Assembly (NCBI GenBank): GCA_902799705.1
Contig: CADCBP010000023.1
Location: 1 to 46,582 of the forward strand
Direction of reading: 5' to 3'
Length of the DNA stretch: 46,582 bases
Source: an uncultured Bacteroidales bacterium
GTDB lineage: Bacteria; Bacteroidota; Bacteroidia; Bacteroidales; Paludibacteraceae
The notes under the pieces were generated by a model. That model worked only from the letters and a program-made list of their open reading frames with translations. It did no database searches and had not been told where the DNA came from. Shown piece after piece: positions 17,396 through 24,913 of this stretch. The first letter of the stretch is position 1, and each line of letters starts with the position of its first letter. The position numbers were made by a program, and so were the translations under genes.

Positions 17396-18057
17396 TGCAG
17401 GTACGAATAGATCCATCTTGGCAGCGCGTGTTGCAGACGGAGTTTGACAAACCTTATTTCGAACTCCTCACCGATTATGTGCGCCAGCAATATAAGACCC
17501 GTCGGTGCTTTCCTCCGGCAGGTCTTATTTTTAATGCCTTTGACTCCTGTCCGTTTGATAAGGTGCGGGTGGTGATCATCGGGCAGGACCCGTATCACGA
17601 GCCTGGACAGGCAATGGGACTCAGTTTCTCTGTGCCCGAAGGCGTGCAGATTCCTCCATCACTCATGAATATCTACAAAGAGATTCACCGTGACTTGGGC
17701 ACACCCATTCCCGCTACCGGAGACTTGCGTCGTTGGGCGGCTCAAGGAGTACTGCTCTTGAATGCCACGCTGACAGTGGAGGCGCATAAAGCCGGTAGTC
17801 ACCAGGGAAAAGGATGGGAAGAACTCACGGATGCAGCTATTGCTGCCCTGAATAAAGAACGCGAACATTTGGTGTTTATGCTCTGGGGATCTTATGCCCA
17901 GCGAAAAGGTCAAATCATCGACCGACGAAAACATCTCGTTCTGCAAACTTCTCACCCCTCACCACTCTCCGTTTATCGCGGATTCGACGGATGCGGACAT
18001 TTCTCCGCTGCCAATAAATACTTGGAGAACCACGGTCTGCAGCCCATTAACTGGTAA
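17395..18057 (+). CDS. ung: Uracil-DNA glycosylase (family 1)
   Basis: This 220-residue enzyme removes uracil from DNA. The water-activating motif VIIGQDPYHEPGQAMGLSFS (Asp in GQDPYH, about residue 64), the middle block GVLLLNATLTVEAHKAGSH, and the leucine-loop motif QTSHPSPLSVYRGFDGCGHF are all present. The ATG at 17395 overlaps the queA stop; the TTG one codon earlier is less likely. It is the last gene of the long rightward run. No clear hairpin terminator follows. Confidence 0.95.
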   Translation: MQVRIDPSWQRVLQTEFDKPYFELLTDYVRQQYKTRRCFPPAGLIFNAFDSCPFDKVRVVIIGQDPYHEPGQAMGLSFSVPEGVQIPPSLMNIYKEIHRDLGTPIPATGDLRRWAAQGVLLLNATLTVEAHKAGSHQGKGWEELTDAAIAALNKEREHLVFMLWGSYAQRKGQIIDRRKHLVLQTSHPSPLSVYRGFDGCGHFSAANKYLENHGLQPINW

Positions 18058-18231
18058 TTGTTACTGGGGCTCGGTCATAGGCGGTTTACCCCTTCGCTGT
18101 CCGCCCTCTGCAATTACACTCGATGTTATCGGGCATTCTGCTCTTGTTTTTGTTGTTGAGGGGTGTACGCTTTGCGTTTGTCCCTTTCGTAAGTACGTAA
18201 TCCCGTAATTACGACAAAAAATAAAGTTTTA

Positions 18232-18263
18232 TTTGCATATATCAAAAAATCTTTGTAATTTCG
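18232..18263 (+). promoter_or_regulatory. Promoter upstream of the structured RNA
   Basis: TTTG (18232-18235), 20 nt, TAATTTCG (18256-18263). One base differs from the -7 consensus. Transcription would begin near 18270, about 290 nt before the lipoprotein ATG. The stretch 18058-18231 holds nothing recognisable. Confidence 0.55.
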
Positions 18264-18350
18264 CACCGCAAAATCGATTTGCCGTTAAATCTTAGACGTA
18301 AAATAGGATGACAAGCGCAAGCGTGCGCTATATAGATAAAACAAAGCATA

Positions 18351-18503
18351 CAGCTAAGAACTTGGGGTGTTGAAAACTGGACACTTTCGAACATTACCAA
18401 CCAAGAATAAGGCTTTTATGCTCACGCCTTGCGTGAGCCTTGTTCGGTAGATATTTGGTTGGTAAAGGTAGTCCAGAAATCCTCAACACTCCGATTGAAG
18501 CTG
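18351..18503 (+). ncRNA. Long rod-like structured RNA (6S-like, or long leader)
   Basis: Nested pairings give one extended hairpin: CAGCT/AGCTG (18351/18499), GGGGTGTTGA/TCAACACTCC (18364-18373 with 18483-18492), CTGGAC/GTCCAG (18377-18382 with 18471-18476), an 11-bp perfect stem TTACCAACCAA/TTGGTTGGTAA (18394-18404 with 18455-18465), AAGGC/GCCTT, and the tip CTCACGC-CTT-GCGTGAG (18421-18437). This is interrupted by internal loops. A rod with internal bubbles, transcribed from its own promoter and about 150-240 nt long, resembles 6S RNA or a Bacteroidales ncRNA family. It could equally be the 5' leader of the lipoprotein gene, since no T-rich terminator follows. Confidence 0.55.
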
Positions 18504-18557
18504 ACAAGTCTCACGTTTTATTATAGAAAAATGTGTAATTATATAACTTAATTTTAT

Positions 18558-19742
18558 ATGAAAACAAAACTTTTTATCTTTTGTGCTTTATGCGCTGCCC
18601 TGTTGATTTGCAACGCTTGTGAGGATCCGGTGTCCCAAAACTACTATGAGGACACTACGAAACTTTGGCCCGCGGGAGACTCAATTGGCGAGAAGTACGG
18701 CTATATAAATGAGAAAGGGGAAATGGTCATACAGCCCCAATTTGCAAGTGCGAATTTCTTTTGCAACGGAGTGGCAAAAGTCCGCACGCTGGATTATCAT
18801 ATCCAATTCATTAACAAGAAGGGTGAGGTGGTCTTTACGCTTCCAGAACAGCATGACTGCGACACTTATTTCTACAATGGATACCTAAGGTTCTATGAAT
18901 ATTATATGGCAAGTTTGGGGATCCCGGACAAATATGGACTATATGATAGCAACTTCAATGTTGTACTGCCGAATATTTTCCTGAAAATAGGCTATATGAG
19001 CAAAGAGGGATTAGTGGCTGCTGGAGCCGGTTATTATAACAAAAAAGGAGAACTCGCATTGACGTTAGATACAGACACCTTTGACTTGAGTTCTATGACA
19101 GGAACTGTTTATGAATACGGTGATTTCTGCGATGGAGTGGCGGTAGTTAAAGTCTTGCGCTATAATAAAGGACATATTTCTTCTACTGTCGGCGCTATCA
19201 ATACAAGGGGGGAGTGGGTTATTGATACGACCTCTTACTCCGACTTGAGATCTATCGGAGGAGGTCTGCTTGCATATACGAATAATCACGTATTGTATGG
19301 CCTGATTGACACGTATGGCAATAAAGTAACAGAGCCTGTCTTTTCTATGGTTGGTCACTTTGAAGATAATGATTTGCTTCCGGTAAACATGTCTGACCTG
19401 TTGGGAAAAGCGGGTTATGTGGACAAAACAGGAACTTTCAGAATTGCGCAGCAGTTCTATTATTGTGAACCATTCTTCGAAGGTGTCGCTTGGGTTAATA
19501 ATCTGGATGGAATTTATTCCTTGATTGATACAAAGGGCAATGTGCTTTTCACTCTGGAACAAGGTGAGATGCCAAGTGGAGGTTGTCACAATGGCTTGAT
19601 GTGTATAAGAAACTATACCAACAAAGTTGTCAAATATATTGATAAAAACAACAAGGTGATTTATAGTTGGAAAATGAAGGGAAGTGCCGCTTCCTGTCCC
19701 GGTGTGCCACCTGCACGTTTCCCGAAGAACGTTCAACCATAG
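18558..19742 (+). CDS. WG-repeat lipoprotein
   Basis: This is a 394-residue protein. The signal peptide ends in a lipobox (ICNAC, Cys at about residue 21). The body holds seven to eight WG/KWG-type repeats, such as YGYINEKGEMVIQPQFASAN, QFINKKGEVVF, AGYYNKKGELAL, VGAINTRGEWVIDTTSY, YGLIDTYGNKVTEPVFSMVG, AGYVDKTGTFRIAQQFYYCE and YSLIDTKGNVLFTLE. These repeats form a beta-propeller-like surface domain. The specific function is unknown. It follows the structured RNA and may share its transcript. No terminator is evident after it. Confidence 0.85.
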   Translation: MKTKLFIFCALCAALLICNACEDPVSQNYYEDTTKLWPAGDSIGEKYGYINEKGEMVIQPQFASANFFCNGVAKVRTLDYHIQFINKKGEVVFTLPEQHDCDTYFYNGYLRFYEYYMASLGIPDKYGLYDSNFNVVLPNIFLKIGYMSKEGLVAAGAGYYNKKGELALTLDTDTFDLSSMTGTVYEYGDFCDGVAVVKVLRYNKGHISSTVGAINTRGEWVIDTTSYSDLRSIGGGLLAYTNNHVLYGLIDTYGNKVTEPVFSMVGHFEDNDLLPVNMSDLLGKAGYVDKTGTFRIAQQFYYCEPFFEGVAWVNNLDGIYSLIDTKGNVLFTLEQGEMPSGGCHNGLMCIRNYTNKVVKYIDKNNKVIYSWKMKGSAASCPGVPPARFPKNVQP

Positions 19743-19794
19743 GTCCCTTCAACTACCAACAATCTGCTATGTTTTAAAAAAAACTGTACAATTT

Positions 19795-19826
19795 TTTGCA
19801 TATCTCAAAAATTATTCGTAATTTTG
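19795..19826 (+). promoter_or_regulatory. Promoter of polA
   Basis: TTTG (19795-19798), 20 nt, TAATTTTG (19819-19826), followed by an ATG 22 nt later at 19849. Full consensus match. Confidence 0.8.
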
Positions 19827-19848
19827 CCTCGCAAAATTGGGACATGTC

Positions 19849-22179
19849 ATGAAAAAATTGCTTCTTATAGACGCTTACGCGATGATCTTTCGCGCGTACT
19901 ATGCTTTTATTCGCGCGCCGCGCATGAACAGTAAAGGTGAGAATACCTCGGCTATCTTTGGTTTCGCTATTACGTTGGATGACCTGTTGAAGAAAGTCAA
20001 TCCGACGCATGTCGGTGTGGCATTCGACCCGAAAGGTGGAACGTTCCGTCATGAAGCATACGAGCAATACAAGGCACAACGCGAGGAAACGCCGGAGGAT
20101 ATTCGCAAGGCCGTGCCGGTGATAAAGCGACTATTAGAGGCTATGAATATACCGGCATTCGAGGTGCCTGGTTTTGAGGCAGACGATGTCATCGGTACAC
20201 TTGCCAAACAAGGAGAAGAGGCAGGATTTGAAGTTTATATGGCTACGCCGGATAAAGACTACGGTCAGCTCGTCTCCGAGCATATTTTCATGTATCGTCC
20301 GCGTCATACCGGCGGCTTCGAGGTGATGGGACCAAAAGAAGTATGCGAGAAATACGGTCTGCAAGACAAGACGCAAGTCATAGATTTGCTGGGTTTGATG
20401 GGCGATGCAAGTGATAATATACCGGGATGCAAGGGAGTAGGGGAGAAGACAGCCGTTTCATTACTTCAGCAATTCGGCTCGATTGAAAACATGCTCGCCC
20501 ATACAGACGAGATCAAAGGTGCTCTGCGTACCAAAGTGGAATCCCAAATCGAGGATATCCAATTCTCAAAATTCCTCGCTACCATCCGCACAGATGTACC
20601 CATTACTTTGAATGAGGAGCAGTTGGCGAAGAAAGAACCCGACCTTGAAGCCCTTGCGAATCTGTACCGCGAACTGGAATTCAATACCTTGCTCAAGAAA
20701 CTCAATTTGAATACTCAAAAGAACCAGACAAGCTTACCTGCGGCATCGAATACGCCGAAAAAGTCCAAACCTACCGATTCGAATCAATTGGATTTGTTCG
20801 GCGACTTCAACGAATCAACAACTACTCCTGCTACTCAGGAGAAGCCGGTGTATGACACGATAGAGAATCGCCTGTGTCAGTACCTCCTTAATCCGGAGGT
20901 GGCATTCAATCCCGAGATCGCTCCGAATTGGACGGCGCTGAAGGCAGACCCGGATTTATGGAATTTGTACAATGATGTTGAGTTGCCGTTAGTGCCGGTG
21001 TTACGTGAGATGGAGGCAGCCGGTGTGCGGTTTGACGTGAATAAACTGCATGAGGCGGAGCAACAACTGACGGCGGAACTGCATGAACTCGAACAACACA
21101 TTTACGAACTGGCTGGTGAGACGTTCAATATCAATAGTCCGCGGCAGGTTGGTGAACTTCTTTTCGACAAACTCAAGTTAGACTCCAAAGCAAAAAAATC
21201 ACGCACAGGGCAGTATTCGACTTCCGAAGAAGTGCTGGTCGCATTGAAGGAGAAGCACCCCGTGGTCGGCGCAATTCTTGACTATCGAGCATTGAGCAAG
21301 CTTATCTCCACTTATATATCAGCACTTCCCGGGTATATTGCAGCGGACGGGAAAATTCATACTACGTACAACCAGACAGTGACGGCCACCGGACGTTTGA
21401 GTAGCAGTAATCCGAACTTGCAGAATCTACCTATCCGCTCCGAACGTGGCAAGCTGATCCGTGAAGCCGTTATTCCGGATAAAGGATGTCTGTTCCTCAG
21501 CGCGGACTATAGTCAGATTGAATTACGTCTTCTCGCGCACATGAGTAAGGACGAACATTTGTTGCATGCCTTCCGTTCAGGACAGGACATCCATGCTGCA
21601 ACGGCTGCACGAATCTTCAAGAAACCTATCGAAGAGATAACTAAAGACCAGCGCCGTAAGGCCAAGACCGCCAATTTCGGTATCATTTACGGAATCTCGG
21701 CATTCGGCTTGGCGCAACAACTGGATTGCCCGCGTGCCGAAGCACGACAACTGATTGATGATTATTTTGCGGCCTTCCCTGGCGTGATTCGTTATATAGA
21801 GCAACAAAAAGAAATAGCGCGGCAGCGCGGATTTGCTGAGACACTCTTTGGCAGGAAACGCTACTTGCCGGATATCCTTTCGAATAACGCTACGGTGCGC
21901 TCTTTTGCCGAGCGTAATGCCGTCAATGCGCCGATACAGGGCACCGCAGCCGATATCATCAAAATCGCCATGGTAGCGATTCATCGCCGGTTGAAAGAAG
22001 AAGGACTGAAGGCGCAGATGATCATGCAAGTCCACGACGAACTCAATTTCAATGTCCCAGCCGCTGAAATCGACCGTGTACGCGAGATAGTTGTTTCCGA
22101 AATGCAGAATGCAGTACATCTGTCTATCCCCTTGATAGCTGATTGCGGCGTAGGAAAGAACTGGCTCGAAGCCCATTAA
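19849..22179 (+). CDS. polA: DNA polymerase I, apparently lacking the 3'-5' exonuclease domain
   Basis: This is a 776-residue protein, about 150 residues shorter than typical PolA. The 5' nuclease domain (about 1-290) has FEADDVIGTLA, DKDYGQLV and GDASDNIPGCKGVGEKTA. The polymerase domain (about 375-776) has GRLSSSNPNLQNLPIRS, motif A DYSQIELRLLAH, the O-helix RRKAKTANFGIIYGIS and motif C MQVHDELNF. Between them there is only a short linker rich in Pro/Thr/Asn (NTPKKSKPTDSNQLDLFG) and a remnant ENRLCQYLLNPEVAF. None of the exonuclease DxE/NxxxD/YxxxD motifs is visible. It would be a nick-translating enzyme without proofreading. The ATG at 19849 is chosen over a TTG at 19837. It has its own promoter. 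Confidence 0.93.
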   Translation: MKKLLLIDAYAMIFRAYYAFIRAPRMNSKGENTSAIFGFAITLDDLLKKVNPTHVGVAFDPKGGTFRHEAYEQYKAQREETPEDIRKAVPVIKRLLEAMNIPAFEVPGFEADDVIGTLAKQGEEAGFEVYMATPDKDYGQLVSEHIFMYRPRHTGGFEVMGPKEVCEKYGLQDKTQVIDLLGLMGDASDNIPGCKGVGEKTAVSLLQQFGSIENMLAHTDEIKGALRTKVESQIEDIQFSKFLATIRTDVPITLNEEQLAKKEPDLEALANLYRELEFNTLLKKLNLNTQKNQTSLPAASNTPKKSKPTDSNQLDLFGDFNESTTTPATQEKPVYDTIENRLCQYLLNPEVAFNPEIAPNWTALKADPDLWNLYNDVELPLVPVLREMEAAGVRFDVNKLHEAEQQLTAELHELEQHIYELAGETFNINSPRQVGELLFDKLKLDSKAKKSRTGQYSTSEEVLVALKEKHPVVGAILDYRALSKLISTYISALPGYIAADGKIHTTYNQTVTATGRLSSSNPNLQNLPIRSERGKLIREAVIPDKGCLFLSADYSQIELRLLAHMSKDEHLLHAFRSGQDIHAATAARIFKKPIEEITKDQRRKAKTANFGIIYGISAFGLAQQLDCPRAEARQLIDDYFAAFPGVIRYIEQQKEIARQRGFAETLFGRKRYLPDILSNNATVRSFAERNAVNAPIQGTAADIIKIAMVAIHRRLKEEGLKAQMIMQVHDELNFNVPAAEIDRVREIVVSEMQNAVHLSIPLIADCGVGKNWLEAH

Positions 22180-22208
22180 AATCAATCAACTGCAAATAGT
22201 TAACAGCC

Positions 22209-23018
22209 GTGAAGCTTTCAATTTTATTACTCATCCGTATCCTCTGTATTGGCAACAGTTTCTCTTGGGATGCAGTAGAACAGGAGTTGGTGCCGTTATG
22301 CGATGCCAAGGGAGTCCAAGTGGAGGTGCATAACCTTTATTATGGAGGCTGTTCGTTGCAGCAACATGCGGAATTTCTTGCGAAAGATACGGCGGCTTAT
22401 TCGCATCGTGTGTGTACCAACACCTGCCCGCGACTCGTTAAGGATACCATTTCCCTTCGTCAGGCACTCAAGGACGGGCAGTACGATTATATCTCACTCC
22501 AGCAAGCAAGCCACGACTCCGGCATTCGGAGTACGTACGAACCTTGGCTCTCAATCCTCATGGATACCATAAGTGCTTACCAACCCAATGCACAACTCTG
22601 TTGGATGCAGACTTGGGCGTACAGCCGCGATGCCAAGCATCCTGCTTATTCGCGTTATCAATCGAATCAACAAGTCATGTGGGATAGTATTCAATCCTGC
22701 ACAAACTATGTACTAAGTACAATGAATCAAAAACTCCATTCCTTACAGAGAGGGAGTGAGGAGAAGAAAACTCTCCTTATTCCTTGCGGCACGGCGATAC
22801 AGTTAGCGCGGCAAACGAAATTAGGAGATACGTTATGCCGGGACGGATACCATTTGAACTATGTTTACGGTCGATACACTGCCGCGGCTGTATGGTATGA
22901 ACTGCTGACCGGAAAAGACGTGCGCTGCAATCGCTATAAGAATGCGCAAATGACTTTCAGCCAGCGCCGTATAGCGCAACGCGCCGCTCACCAGGCAAAC
23001 AAAAAGAGGATGCCATAA
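22209..23018 (+). CDS. DUF4886 SGNH-type hydrolase
   Basis: This 269-residue protein of the SGNH/GDSL hydrolase class (DUF4886) has the first block ILCIGNSFSWDAVEQ with its serine at about residue 17. The C-terminal catalytic pair lies in DGYHLNYVYGRYTAA (Asp-x-x-His). The start is a GTG at 22209 because a stop lies just upstream at 22197-22199. This leaves an unusually short hydrophobic N-terminus (MKLSILLLI) instead of a full signal peptide, so either the protein is not exported or the start has been lost. The substrate is unknown, probably an ester on a sugar or lipid. It overlaps the terminator of the convergent tRNA transcript. Confidence 0.8.
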   Translation: MKLSILLLIRILCIGNSFSWDAVEQELVPLCDAKGVQVEVHNLYYGGCSLQQHAEFLAKDTAAYSHRVCTNTCPRLVKDTISLRQALKDGQYDYISLQQASHDSGIRSTYEPWLSILMDTISAYQPNAQLCWMQTWAYSRDAKHPAYSRYQSNQQVMWDSIQSCTNYVLSTMNQKLHSLQRGSEEKKTLLIPCGTAIQLARQTKLGDTLCRDGYHLNYVYGRYTAAAVWYELLTGKDVRCNRYKNAQMTFSQRRIAQRAAHQANKKRMP

Positions 23019-23030
23019 CTGACATCCTCT
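23005..23030 (-). terminator. Terminator of the tRNA-Asp/tRNA-Arg transcript
   Basis: On the minus strand AGAGGATG (23030-23023), 10-nt loop, CATCCTCT (23012-23005), then TTTTTG. One arm lies in the last codons of the convergent DUF4886 gene, so the hairpin may serve both strands. Confidence 0.8.
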
Positions 23031-23032
23031 TG

Positions 23033-23106
23033 TGATCCATGCAGGATTCAAACCTGCAACCCCCACATCCGTAGTGTGGTACTCTATTCAGTTGAGCTAA
23101 TGGACC
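23033..23106 (-). tRNA. tRNA-Arg(ACG)
   Basis: Acceptor stem GGTCCAT pairs with ATGGATC, with discriminator A. The anticodon stem is CCACA/TGTGG with loop CTACGGA, giving anticodon ACG. The T arm is GCAGG-TTTGAATC-CTGC. No CCA is encoded (CAA follows). Transcribed leftward after tRNA-Asp. Confidence 0.93.
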
Positions 23107-23198
23107 CGGAGGTGTCCCCGTTAATCGGGGAAACCGGCCTCCGCCGGAAGGGGCATTCCCCTTAACTTTGAAAAGGAAACCAGCTTTCGCTGGTCCTG
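23107..23198 (-). other. Hairpin-rich spacer between two tRNA genes
   Basis: Within 92 nt there are four consecutive short inverted repeats: CCCCG/CGGGG, CCGG/CCGG, AAGGGG-CATT-CCCCTT and ACCAGC-TTTC-GCTGGT. They probably form separate stems between the tRNAs in the precursor, and may guide processing. No reading frame is present. Confidence 0.6.
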
Positions 23199-23272
23199 CG
23201 GTGCGGACGAGACTCGAACTCGCGACCTACGGCGTGACAGGCCGGTATTCTAACCAACTGAACTACCGCACC
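23199..23272 (-). tRNA. tRNA-Asp(GTC)
   Basis: Acceptor stem GGTGCGG/CCGCACC with discriminator G. The anticodon loop is CTGTCAC with anticodon GTC, and the T arm contains GTTCGAGTC. First gene of the leftward tRNA pair. No CCA encoded. Confidence 0.95.
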
Positions 23273-23298
23273 AGTAGTCTTCTTTTCAAAAGCGGGTG

Positions 23299-23330
23299 CA
23301 AAAGTACTGCTTTTTTTTGACATGACCAAA
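23299..23330 (-). promoter_or_regulatory. Promoter of the tRNA-Asp/tRNA-Arg pair
   Basis: On the minus strand TTTG (23330-23327), 20 nt, TACTTTTG (23306-23299), with A8 and GCAG just before the -7 box. About 48 nt around it are nearly identical to the tRNA-Lys promoter at 40811-40858 (three differences). Confidence 0.85.
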
Positions 23331-23370
23331 TTTTTTAGCAATTTTTTTCAAAAAAAGTGCATTTTCATGT

Positions 23371-23398
23371 AAAAAGGCCACCTTGCGGCAGCCTTTTT
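23371..23398 (-). terminator. Terminator after the TrpB2 gene
   Basis: AAAAAGGC (23371-23378) pairs with GCCTTTTT (23391-23398) around a 12-nt loop, 6 bp after the stop at 23405. It is A/T-flanked on both sides, so it can work in both directions. Confidence 0.8.
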
Positions 23399-23404
23399 AC
23401 GTCT

Positions 23405-24727
23405 TTATCCTTTGAATTCGGGATCGGTGAGGTCTCCGTTCAGATAACTGTCGTAGGCCGTCATGTCAATCAATCCATGCCCGCTGAGATTGAAGAGAAT
23501 AACTTTTTCTTCTCCTGTCTCGATGCATTTCTTCGCTTCGCGGATTGTAGCTGCGATGGCATGGCAACTCTCCGGTGCAGGGATGATACTCTCTGTTTGG
23601 GCGAAAAGCAGTCCTGCTGCGAAAGATTCCGTCTGAGGGATATCTACGGCACGCATGTATCCGTCTTTGAGTAATTGGCTGACAATCGTACCGGCTCCGT
23701 GGTAGCGCAGACCGCCTGCGTGGATATTTGCCGGTTTGAACTCATGGCCCAAAGTGTACATCGGCAGTAAGGGTGTATAACCGGCTTCGTCGCCGAAGTC
23801 ATATTCAAACTTGCCGTGCGTCAGTTTGGGACAACTCGATGGCTCGGCTGCTATAAAGTCGATTTTCTTTCCTTCTTTCAATGTATGACGCATGAAGGGG
23901 AAGGCGAGTCCGCCGAAGTTACTACCGCCACCGAAACAAGCGATGATGGTATCCGGATATTCCCCGGCTTTCTCCATCTGCTTCTCAGCCTCGAGACCAA
24001 TGACAGTCTGGTGCAAAGAGACGTGACTCATAACGGAACCGAGTGTGTATTTGCAGTTCGGCGTGGTAGTGGCCAGTTCAACAGCCTCTGAGATAGCTGT
24101 GCCCAGGGAACCGGGATGCAACGGGTCGCGGGTGATGATGTCTTTACCTGCACGCGTGGACATAGAAGGCGAACCCTCAACGGTCGCACCAAAGGTGCGC
24201 ATGATGGAACTGCGGTAAGGCTTTTGCTGCATGGATATCTTCACTTGATACACAGCGCACTCGAGTCCGAAAGCCTTGGCGGCATAACTCAGTGCAGCTC
24301 CCCATTGCCCGGCACCCGTCTCGGTGGTGACATTGGTCGTTCCTTCCTGTTTGCAATAGTAACATTGCGGCAGCGCAGAGTTGATCTTATGCGACCCTAA
24401 AGGGTTGACACTTTCATTCTTGAAATAGATATGTGCAGGTGTGCCCAATGCCTTCTCCAATGCATATGCACGAACGAGCGGCGTTGAACGGTAGTATTTA
24501 TATCGCTCCAGTACTTCTTCGGGAATATCTATCCAGGCATGCTCTTGGTCTAACTCTTGTTTTGCGCACTCCGCCGCGAAAATATGTGCGAGATCTTCCG
24601 CGGTCAACGGCTCTTTTGTTGCGGGGTTCAATAACGGAAGCGGTTTGTTAATCATATCCGCTTGGATGTTATACCATTGGCGAGGCAGCTCGCTCTCGTC
24701 CAATAAAAACCTTTTTTGTTTGCTCAT
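23405..24727 (-). CDS. TrpB2-type tryptophan synthase beta-like PLP enzyme
   Basis: This 440-residue fold-type II PLP enzyme belongs to the TrpB-like (TrpB2) branch. The PLP lysine is in NPLGSHKINSALPQCYYC (about residues 104-121); TETGAGQWGAALSYAAKAFG and the phosphate-binding CFGGGSNFGGLAFPF follow. The long N-terminal extension (FLLDESELPRQWYNIQADM) and the insertions are typical of TrpB2, which condenses indole or its analogue with serine, often without a TrpA partner. No other trp genes are nearby. The ATG at 24727 is chosen over an in-frame start further upstream at 24775, which would overlap the promoter. Confidence 0.9.
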   Translation of the reverse strand: MSKQKRFLLDESELPRQWYNIQADMINKPLPLLNPATKEPLTAEDLAHIFAAECAKQELDQEHAWIDIPEEVLERYKYYRSTPLVRAYALEKALGTPAHIYFKNESVNPLGSHKINSALPQCYYCKQEGTTNVTTETGAGQWGAALSYAAKAFGLECAVYQVKISMQQKPYRSSIMRTFGATVEGSPSMSTRAGKDIITRDPLHPGSLGTAISEAVELATTTPNCKYTLGSVMSHVSLHQTVIGLEAEKQMEKAGEYPDTIIACFGGGSNFGGLAFPFMRHTLKEGKKIDFIAAEPSSCPKLTHGKFEYDFGDEAGYTPLLPMYTLGHEFKPANIHAGGLRYHGAGTIVSQLLKDGYMRAVDIPQTESFAAGLLFAQTESIIPAPESCHAIAATIREAKKCIETGEEKVILFNLSGHGLIDMTAYDSYLNGDLTDPEFKG

Positions 24728-24772
24728 AGTAGAAAAAATGTAAATATTGTACCTTTTATTCGTAAACGACCG

Positions 24773-24803
24773 CAAAGGTACAACAAAAAATGGAAATATG
24801 CAA
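24773..24803 (-). promoter_or_regulatory. Promoter of the TrpB2 gene
   Basis: On the minus strand TTG (24803-24801), 20 nt, TACCTTTG (24780-24773). It leaves a leader of about 40 nt to the ATG at 24727. Confidence 0.75.
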
Positions 24804-24844
24804 GAGTAGAAAGATATTTTTGTGATTAAAATGTTCTAAAAGTC

Positions 24845-24899
24845 GAGTTGCCTCCGAGTTGCCTCCGAGTTTACTCCGAGTTGCCTCCGACTTGCCTCT
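24845..24899 (+). repeat. Five tandem copies of an 11-bp unit
   Basis: GAGTTGCCTCC occurs exactly at 24845, 24856 and 24878, with degenerate copies at 24867 (GAGTTTACTCC) and 24889 (GACTTGCCTCT). The array lies between the stop of the rRNA methyltransferase gene and the TrpB2 promoter, both leftward. On the transcribed strand each unit carries GGAGG. Function unknown. Confidence 0.9.
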
Positions 24900-24913
24900 A
24901 ACAAGATTTTAAG

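Noticed and set aside
24845-24899. CRISPR array
   Set aside because: Units are 11 bp with no spacers, and no cas genes are present anywhere in the window.
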